DNA from: Amoebidium appalachense
Lineage: Eukaryota > Ichthyosporea
Direction of reading: 5' to 3'
Length of the DNA: 64,000 bases
NCBI GenBank assembly: GCA_963693365.1
Contig: CAVNZM010000005.1
Span: 9,486,001-9,550,000, forward strand
Part shown: positions 57,901 through 64,000 of the stretch, piece by piece
Layout: the number at the start of each line of letters is the position of its first letter
How positions within the stretch are numbered: position 1 is the first letter of the stretch
Notes under the pieces: generated by a model
What the model was told of the DNA's origin: nothing
Seen by the model: only the letters and a program-made list of their open reading frames with translations
The model's database searches: none
Made by a program: the position numbers and the translations under genes

Positions 57901-58240
57901 GGGGGGGGTGTCGTGTATGCGCCCACCGCCTCTCGTCTGTGCGCATGCAGCCAGTAATGTTGGTTAATCGCGTGACAACATGAACACGAGGAAACACCGT
58001 ACCTCGCGTTTCAGTGCCGACGTGTGCAAAAGCTCGATAATCACCTGAGGATGAATGTAACTGCAAAACGAATTTGAGGCCGGGCTGTGTTTCATTTGTG
58101 CGCAACAATTCTCCACATGTCCAAATGCAAAGACATGTTTGTTTTGCAAGTGTTTGTGTGGCTATCTCACTATTAACCTTGGAGAGTGGTTTTAAGGTGA
58201 GGCTCTGAGATGAGGAGAAGGGCCAAGAGAAAACTTGTGC
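56989..58240 (-). CDS. Probable last three exons of an unidentified gene
   Basis: Candidate exons: 58240-58178 (after CATGTGCAG, ends CC AAG/GTTAAT), 58060-58003 (after TTTTGCAG, ends CGA G/GTACGG), and 57062-56989 (after CAAACAG, ends TGA). Phases 0, 0 and 1 match, giving 63 residues: AQVFSWPFSSSQSLTLKPLS, then a stretch with SGDYRAFAHVGTETRDG, then EMHYLLDRAKTVDDTFRIDY and I. The joined peptide reads like ordinary protein, and the intervening introns are C-run-rich, as in neighbouring genes. No family is recognised and the upstream exons were not found, so this could still be chance. A (TTTA)n tract about 200 nt past the stop gives several AATAAA signals on the minus strand. Confidence 0.4.
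57120..57960. repeat. C-runs, A-runs and a duplicated C-rich segment in the intron of the partial gene
   Basis: C-runs 57137-57166, 57291-57311 followed by an A-run to 57338; C-rich 57420-57580 with an A-run at 57581-57588; C-runs 57651-57668 and 57743-57776; (GT)n then G-run 57870-57907. The text TTATATTTCCAACCTCCCTC at 57589 resembles CTATATTTCCGACCTCCCTT at 57173, so the C-rich unit is duplicated with a period of about 415 bp. Confidence 0.75.
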
Positions 58241-59420
58241 CTGCACATGTGTTTAGGGTTGGTGGTGGTCGCGGTGGTATGTCTAACAAGAGAGAGTGGG
58301 GGGTGAGTGGTGGTGGTGGTGGTGGTGGCGGAGGGGGGAGGGGGGGGGAGGGGCCGGCGGCGAAGGGGAGGGCTGGCGGGGGAGAGGGGGGTTGGTGGTG
58401 GTGGTGGTGAATGGCGGAGGTGCGGTGGGGGGGGAGGGGGGAGGGGGGGGGGGGGGGGGGGAGGAAGGGATGGTAAAATATGTTGAGATCTAAGTCAGGT
58501 GTTTCGACACGTGAGGTCCGAATGACATATACACGAGGGTAATATGACACAGGATTCATCTGACCAAATGATAATCCAAATGACAATTCAAAAATAGGCG
58601 GTTTTTTTAAGTGAAATTGCTGATCCAATCAAAGGGCTCAAATTTCAAGAATGGAATTGCGGATCCAAACGGCCTCATTAGATTTCATTTTATCCGATTC
58701 CCGCCCCGGTCTAGGTGTATTATAATCTTCTGGCCCTATATCAAGTTGGCTTTGCCGATGCATCGAACATAGCTATGTTCCTTTTCTTTAGGCATCGCCA
58801 ACACCCAAATAAGGGAATTTTGCACCGGGTCCTTTAAAATGGCCCATTTGGTCGATCGCTAATGTGATGATTGTATTTTTAAATTTAGCGGTTAAATGCA
58901 TCATGGTACTAATCAGGTATACATGTCTGTCATTATGTAGTTTGGTAATACTTATCATTAAATTAATATAATTTAAATATCAATTAAACTTTCGGCATCC
59001 TCAGGGGATTAGGTGGGTCACTCAAAGTCTCAGTACTAGTGGCACCCCTAGATGAGGCATTTGTGTACACGTGGGACTGTCTCTCGTTTCCTTTCTTCTT
59101 CTTCTTCTTCTTCTTCTTCTTCTTTTTTTTTTTTTTTTTTGGGGGGGGGGGGAGGAGGGGGGGGGGGGGGGGGGGGGGGAGGGGGGGGGGGGGGGGGGGG
59201 GAGGGGAGGGTCGAGGGAGGGGGGGGGGGGGGGGGGGGAGGCAGCCTCCGCTCTAGCACCGACAAAGTTTAACCAATCATGATGGTCAGACTATTTCAGT
59301 ATGATTTCTCTCTTCTGTACATCATCTTCCTTTAAATTTCACATCTTCTTTCCGTTCACATCCCCCCCTCCCCCCCTCCCCCAGCGCCCCTCCCTGCGGC
59401 TCGCCCTCCCACAACCCCCG

Positions 59421-59483
<63 letters not shown>

Positions 59484-59604
59484 TCTATCGACACATTCAT
59501 CAATTCATATAGTTGAGGGGCCGGAAATGAGAAGGACCTGCGTGCGGAAGGTTGGGCCTGGAAGGGTCGCCACATTCAATAGTAGTTGGTAAATAGTGGT
59601 TGGG

Positions 59605-59639
<35 letters not shown>

Positions 59640-59803
59640 GGGGGGGGGAGGGGGGGGGGGGGGGAAGGGGGGGAGAATGCATCCCCAACTCGGGGAAAGG
59701 GAGGGAAAGGGGGGGAAGGGGGGGGGGAGTTGTGTAGAGTTGTGCGAATGCAGGGTGGTGCGCATTGAGAAAACTTCTGCGCGCGCGCGCGCGCGCGCGC
59801 GCG

Positions 59804-59887
<84 letters not shown>

Positions 59888-62800
59888 ACAAGTGGGGGGG
59901 AGGGGGAGGGGGGAGGGGGGGGGGGGAAAGCGGGGGGAGGGGGGAGGGACGGGGGAATGAGGAGGTGTGTGTAGGGGTTTATCATGTCCTAGGGAAGCCG
60001 TCGGACAAAGAGGGAAAAGGGGGGGGGGGGGGGGGGGGGGGGGGGGATATATTGGTGGGGTGTGTGTATGTGTGTGTGTGTGTGGTGGTGTGGGGGGCAG
60101 GGGGGATGGGAAGGGCATAATTCATCAACAAAGCGGTTGATTCAAATATGAGCAAGCAAATCTTTACACACACTAACCCAGAGGCAATTGAACCCCAACA
60201 CTTGTACGTCACAGCACCTTCTTCACCTGATTGCTATTCTTTTTCTTGATTTTTTCTTTCTTTTTTTTTTTTAATTTTTCTTCCTTCCTTTCTTTCCTTT
60301 CTTTTCTCTTATTTCTTTTCTTTGTTCCTTCTCTTTTCTTTTCTTTTCTTTTCTTTTTTGTGGTTTGGGGGGGGGGGGGGGGGGGGGGGGGGAGGGGGGG
60401 GGGGGGGGGGAGAGTATATGTATTACTATTAAGTGAGTACAAGGCACCGTGGTACGGCAGACAGGGTAGTGGTAGAAGTGATGCAGGAAGTTATCATACG
60501 AAAAGAGATAAATCGAAAGTGGCAAAAACTAATGTGAAAGCAACCCCGTGTTGTGTGTGTATGTGTATGGCTACGTACATGGTGGTGGCGGTGCTGCCGG
60601 TGTGTGTGTGTGTGGTGGTGGTTGGTTGGTTGGGTGAGTGGGTGGGCGCTTTGGGGGGGGGGTAGGAGAGGGGGGAGGGGGAGGGGGGAGGGGGAGTGGT
60701 TGAGATGGATGGAGCGGATGCAACACATCGTGGTTGAAGATCTAGGTTTTTATAATTTTTTATTTTTTCTCAAAGAGCCTGTAACTGTGCAATTTGTTTC
60801 TAAAAGCCAGCCGTGCCCAGCTACTGCGTACCAATACCTGCCAGTGATTGCGCTTCATCATGCCATCATGGTGAACGCGGTTCACTGATGATACCACACG
60901 TGTGACGTGTTTCACTACCCCGACTCCTACAAGAAAGCCCAAACTGTCGGAGAGACAGTTTCAGGGCCATTCCTCGCTTCATCGCTCACTTCGGACGACA
61001 AAAATGCACTTAGGGTTCACTCAGTTCCGAAGGTGAAACATGTCATGGGCCCGTTGCCGCCTCATTTATAGACATAGTTCGGGTACACAGGACATAAGCA
61101 CAGTGCTGCATCCGCTTGCATCCCCCCCCCCCCCCCCCCCCCCCCCCCACCACCACCACCCACCCCCCACCCACCCCCACCCGACCCCTCCCGTTCCCGC
61201 CATCCCTGCCCCTTCCCCCCCCGGCCCCAGGGACTGGTCGACTGCCAAGCCACCAATCAATCTTCAAAAAAAGAGCTGCAACCCATCCCGGAAACCACCC
61301 ACCCACCCCCAGCCTCAGTAGTTTTCACATGACCCTTTCCTATCAAATCAGCAAATCCACACCGCACTGAAATTGAGAAGGAAATGATGGGGAAACTGAG
61401 TACCTCAGTTAACGGGAAGCTCAACAGCGTTAGAGGATGGAGAGCGGGAAAATTGTCACCCGTGTGATGGAGCTTGAGAAGGCGCTGTAGTGGCGGCCCT
61501 GGGCGACGGCATGGACAGGAGAGGGAACAGAGGGAAGGGGAAGAGGGGAGGACTATAGGGAACTCGGAGATGTGGATGTAGGTGGAGGAGGGTAGGAGGG
61601 AGAGGGGGGGGGAAGAGGAGACAGAGGCTCAAGAAGTCAAACGTGAAAGGGGAAGTGACCATGGGTTATTAGTTGGCGGAAGGGCGACGGGATGGGGCGC
61701 AATTATTACTGGGCTACCAACGGGGAGAAGTTCAACGGCGGTTGAGGGGCAGGAAGGGGGGGGGGGGGGGGGGGGGAGGGGGGGAGGAGCACTTCCGGAG
61801 GGGAAGAAGGGGTTGAAGGGGGAACATCTGGAGGACCGGGGGATGGAGGAGGGAAAGGCGAGGGAACTTCGACTAGGGGCTCTAATTAGTCACGGCGATT
61901 TCCAGAGGATCGGAGAGCTCGGATAGGCTGACGCTACTGCGGTGCCTTCGCGGGCGACTTAATAACCAAAAAGTTGTGAAGCAGGTACGGAAGTGTCGTG
62001 TTTGCATGCCGTAGGCCAACGTGTGCGCGTCGGGCCAGCGTCGCCAGTCGCACTAGTCAGCTGCTAGTACGCAAGGCAGTACAAAGTGTACAAGAGGCAG
62101 CGAGATGTGAAAGAGGGGTGAACCCACACATACGAGAAACCCTGAAGCCTTGCGGCCTGGCTGCCTGGCCTGCGGAGCTGGGAAATCCGTTTTCTCATAC
62201 ATAACTGGGCAGCGGAAACCCCACAGGAGTTGGCCATACTGCCGAGGCGCAGCCACACGTGCATACACGGTACATGTACACTCAGGCACATACGGTCCGC
62301 GGTCCGCGGATCTACGCGGATCTGCACCCGGATCGGATCCTTGTCAACAGGCCACAGGAATGCAGAAACACAACTAAACGGGCTAGGGATTGGATGAAAT
62401 CGGTATCTTGGAATGTGCGTGAGGGCCTTCCCCATTAATTTCTGCCAATCTGCGGTATGATGTATGCATCTCACACGGCAACTGACCCATGAAGATGGAA
62501 GCCCCAGGGATGGCGGATGGAAATAAATAACGAATGCCTGCTTCTTAGAAAATCTAATTCCAAATGACATATAAAGATATAGGGTTTTTAACCTTTTGAC
62601 CAAATTCTATTAGTCACGTAGTGAAAATGCAAGCAATGATGACCCATAAGACTCACAACAAACGATTTAAACCACATGCCATTTGCATAGCACAATAAAT
62701 CGACAAATCATGTGTTTTGCCACGGCCCTCTAAGTTTGCGGGTTGCTATCATAAGATTTAAGCCAACTCTGGTCTATTCGATATGTGCGATTGGTTCATG

Positions 62801-63282
62801 TGTTCCTGTTAAAATTACAATAGTCTCTTATCCAGACACACCACCCGGCAATGAGCCGTTATGCCTCAACCGCAGGTATTGGCTCAGAGGCTCTGTCAGC
62901 AAACTCAGCATCGTGACGCATCATGATCACAGTCAATGCGATAAAACTGAGAAGGTCAAAAAAACAGTGAAAAGCGCTGGACAACATCAGCTGTGTGCCC
63001 CACAACCATAATTTTGGGTTTAAATATTTATAAAATGTTGACCCAATGTTTGTAGACATCAGTGGCGTGTTTTGAAAAGAAGCTGTCAGCGGCCTGTCAC
63101 TGTCATATATGCATAACAGCACATTCCCCTGCGCTGACTCAGATAGTGTTGGGAGTTTTTGGGGTCACCGATTACTTTAATACGTCAAATATCATGCTAT
63201 TGATATGACGCTTGCAGTATTGCACAGACAAAGCGTTTTGATTGGTCACTTAGAGAACACCAACCACAGGCGGCGGTTGGTG
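58241..63282. other. Region without a confidently supported gene
   Basis: Repeats: GGT/G-rich 58260-58460; (TTC)n then T-run and G-blocks 59095-59238; a C-run of about 60 nt at 59420-59480; G-blocks 59606-59665; (GC)n and (GT)n 59779-59886; G-runs 60018-60046; T/C-rich 60238-60360; G-runs 60366-60408; C-run 61123-61148. Possible stray coding ends: minus 58984-59080 (peptide with SSRGATSTETLSDPPNPLRM) and plus 60776-60888. Beyond 61200 the sequence is ordinary; 62293-62340 has repeated CCGCGGATC-type words. I see no motif that supports a gene. Confidence 0.5.
60776..60888 (+). CDS. Possible terminal exon of an unknown + strand gene
   Basis: After a TTTTTTCTCAAAG acceptor-like stretch there is an open frame of 36 codons ending TGA at 60886-60888. 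It reads EPVTVQFVSKSQPCPATAYQ followed by YLPVIALHHAIMVNAVH. The composition is protein-like, but no upstream exon could be joined and no family is recognised. Low confidence. Confidence 0.2.
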
Positions 63283-63283
63283 C

Positions 63284-63380
63284 TATATATAAAGCGTGCC
63301 GTATGTGGCGTTTGCGTACAAACACGACGAAGTCAAACGAAACGTGTCAAAACGCTAACTTGCTCACGGGCCTATATAAA
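63284..63380 (+). promoter_or_regulatory. Two TATA boxes upstream of the gene at 63469
   Basis: TATATATAAA at 63284-63293 and TATATAAA at 63373-63380 are about 89 bp apart. ATTGG (inverted CCAAT) lies at 63240 and GGTTGG at 63275. The proximal box lies 89 nt before the ATG at 63469 and would start transcription near 63405, in CAGTCCTTC. The distal box may drive a longer leader. Confidence 0.5.
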
Positions 63381-63468
63381 CCGTTGAAAGTTTTTTCCCC
63401 TTCAGTCCTTCTTTGTCTCTCGTCCCCACTTCCCCGCTGGGGTGTAGCTGTATTGTCGTAGTGTAAAA

Positions 63469-64000
63469 ATGAAGTCGTTTCTGCGAAAAGTGCGCTCGCT
63501 CTTCCCACATGATTCCAAACATGAAAAACCCTGCGACGGCAAGGTGGCCCCAGCCGCAGGGCAGCCCTTGGTAAACGGCCAGAATTCGCAGCTGGAGGCG
63601 GAATACAGAGCGATACAAAGGCGGCTGAGTGTTACATCCAACGACGGCAAATTGCAAGCAAAACGCACGAAATCCACATTGTCCCTCGGTCGGTCACGCT
63701 CAAGTCTGTCCATGCAGCGCAGCCCTTCACACAACGGCAACAACAACTCGGAGATTGTCTTTGGCTATGACAAGTCCAATACGGAAGCGCGCATGTCTCT
63801 AGCTTTTGAAAGGCACCCTAGCTACGGTAGCTACCGGGAACCACTCGAGTTTTCCGAAGCCAAATACGCTCTTCCAGGCCATCTGCAGCCCCAGAGGACC
63901 CACAGTGATCCACTTTCTTTTTCCAGGCAGAGCTCTGTTGCCGACAACCCCCTCGCTGTAAGGAGGATGATGTCGGTGCCAAACAGAAGCATGGCCCCTC
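63469..64000 (+). CDS. Ser-rich disordered protein with repeated R-x-x-S motifs; 3' end outside window
   Basis: ATG at 63469 (AAAAATGAAG), open without a stop to the window end (177 codons). It starts MKSFLRKVRSLFPHDSKHEK, a basic amphipathic N-terminus, and continues as a Ser/Arg/Asn-rich, probably disordered chain. At least six sites fit basophilic kinases: RRLSVT, KRTKSTLS, GRSRSSLS, RTHSDP, SRQSSV and RMMSVP. Two of them (RTHSDP and RMMSVP) also fit the R-x-x-S-x-P pattern read by 14-3-3 proteins. Codon use is balanced and free of simple-sequence repeats, unlike repeat-encoded frames elsewhere. Twin TATA boxes precede it. No family is recognised; the motif style is shared with the proteins at 21049 and 37562. 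A scaffold or regulated adaptor is one inference. Confidence 0.75.
   Translation, partial: MKSFLRKVRSLFPHDSKHEKPCDGKVAPAAGQPLVNGQNSQLEAEYRAIQRRLSVTSNDGKLQAKRTKSTLSLGRSRSSLSMQRSPSHNGNNNSEIVFGYDKSNTEARMSLAFERHPSYGSYREPLEFSEAKYALPGHLQPQRTHSDPLSFSRQSSVADNPLAVRRMMSVPNRSMAP

Overview
This is nuclear DNA of an intron-rich eukaryote. Conserved proteins are split into many short exons with canonical GT/AG junctions and consistent reading phases, and the space between exons is crowded with microsatellites: (AC/GT)n, (CT/GA)n, C- and G-runs often 30-60 nt long, and A/T runs. By eye, simple sequence is a large share of the window. Almost every long reading frame across it (Thr-His, Cys-Val, Ser-Leu, poly-Pro or poly-Gly) is an artefact of these repeats. 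The lineage cannot be fixed from sequence alone. A microbial eukaryote is most likely; a unicellular relative of animals, such as an ichthyosporean, is only a guess.

Layout. (1) 3-155 (+): C-terminal end of an unidentified gene. (2) 19000-1459 (-): a 17-exon gene, reconstructed here exon by exon. It encodes a 498-aa protein with an IMP-specific 5'-nucleotidase (ISN1, HAD superfamily) region followed by a CBM20 starch/glycogen-binding module. I know of no such fusion. (3) 22985-21049 (-): a two-exon, 5'-incomplete gene for a Ser-rich, mostly disordered protein. (4) 25946-35254 (+): nine exons encoding a probably secreted GH63/clan GH-G (alpha/alpha)6-barrel glycosidase of the mannosylglycerate/glucosylglycerate hydrolase type, 430 aa. 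(5) 37562-38179 (+): a single-exon low-complexity protein with a TATA/CCAAT promoter. (6) 41011-39317 (-): a two-exon nucleotidyltransferase of bacterial type. (7) 54292-42080 (-): actin-related protein 2 (Arp2) in ten exons, 392 aa, complete. (8) 58240-56989 (-): the probable 3' end of an unknown gene. (9) 63469-64000 (+): the 5' part of a Ser-rich protein with many basophilic-kinase and 14-3-3-like motifs; it runs off the window.

Repeats. A short interspersed element of about 150 bp recurs at least ten times, nearly always directly downstream of a G-run on the + strand. It lies mostly inside ISN1-CBM20 and Arp2 introns. Two foldback elements, two minisatellites, several local duplications and a perfect 22-bp palindrome are also present. 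Many introns start with a C-run just after the donor and end in (CA)nG at the acceptor, so microsatellites form part of the splice environment.

The genes do not form an operon or obvious pathway. ISN1-CBM20 (nucleotide and possible glycogen binding) and the GH63-like enzyme (compatible-solute or oligosaccharide breakdown) both suggest carbohydrate or storage metabolism, but adjacency in a eukaryote is weak evidence. All exon models come from manual reading of splice sites, phase and recalled family motifs; no search or transcript data were available.
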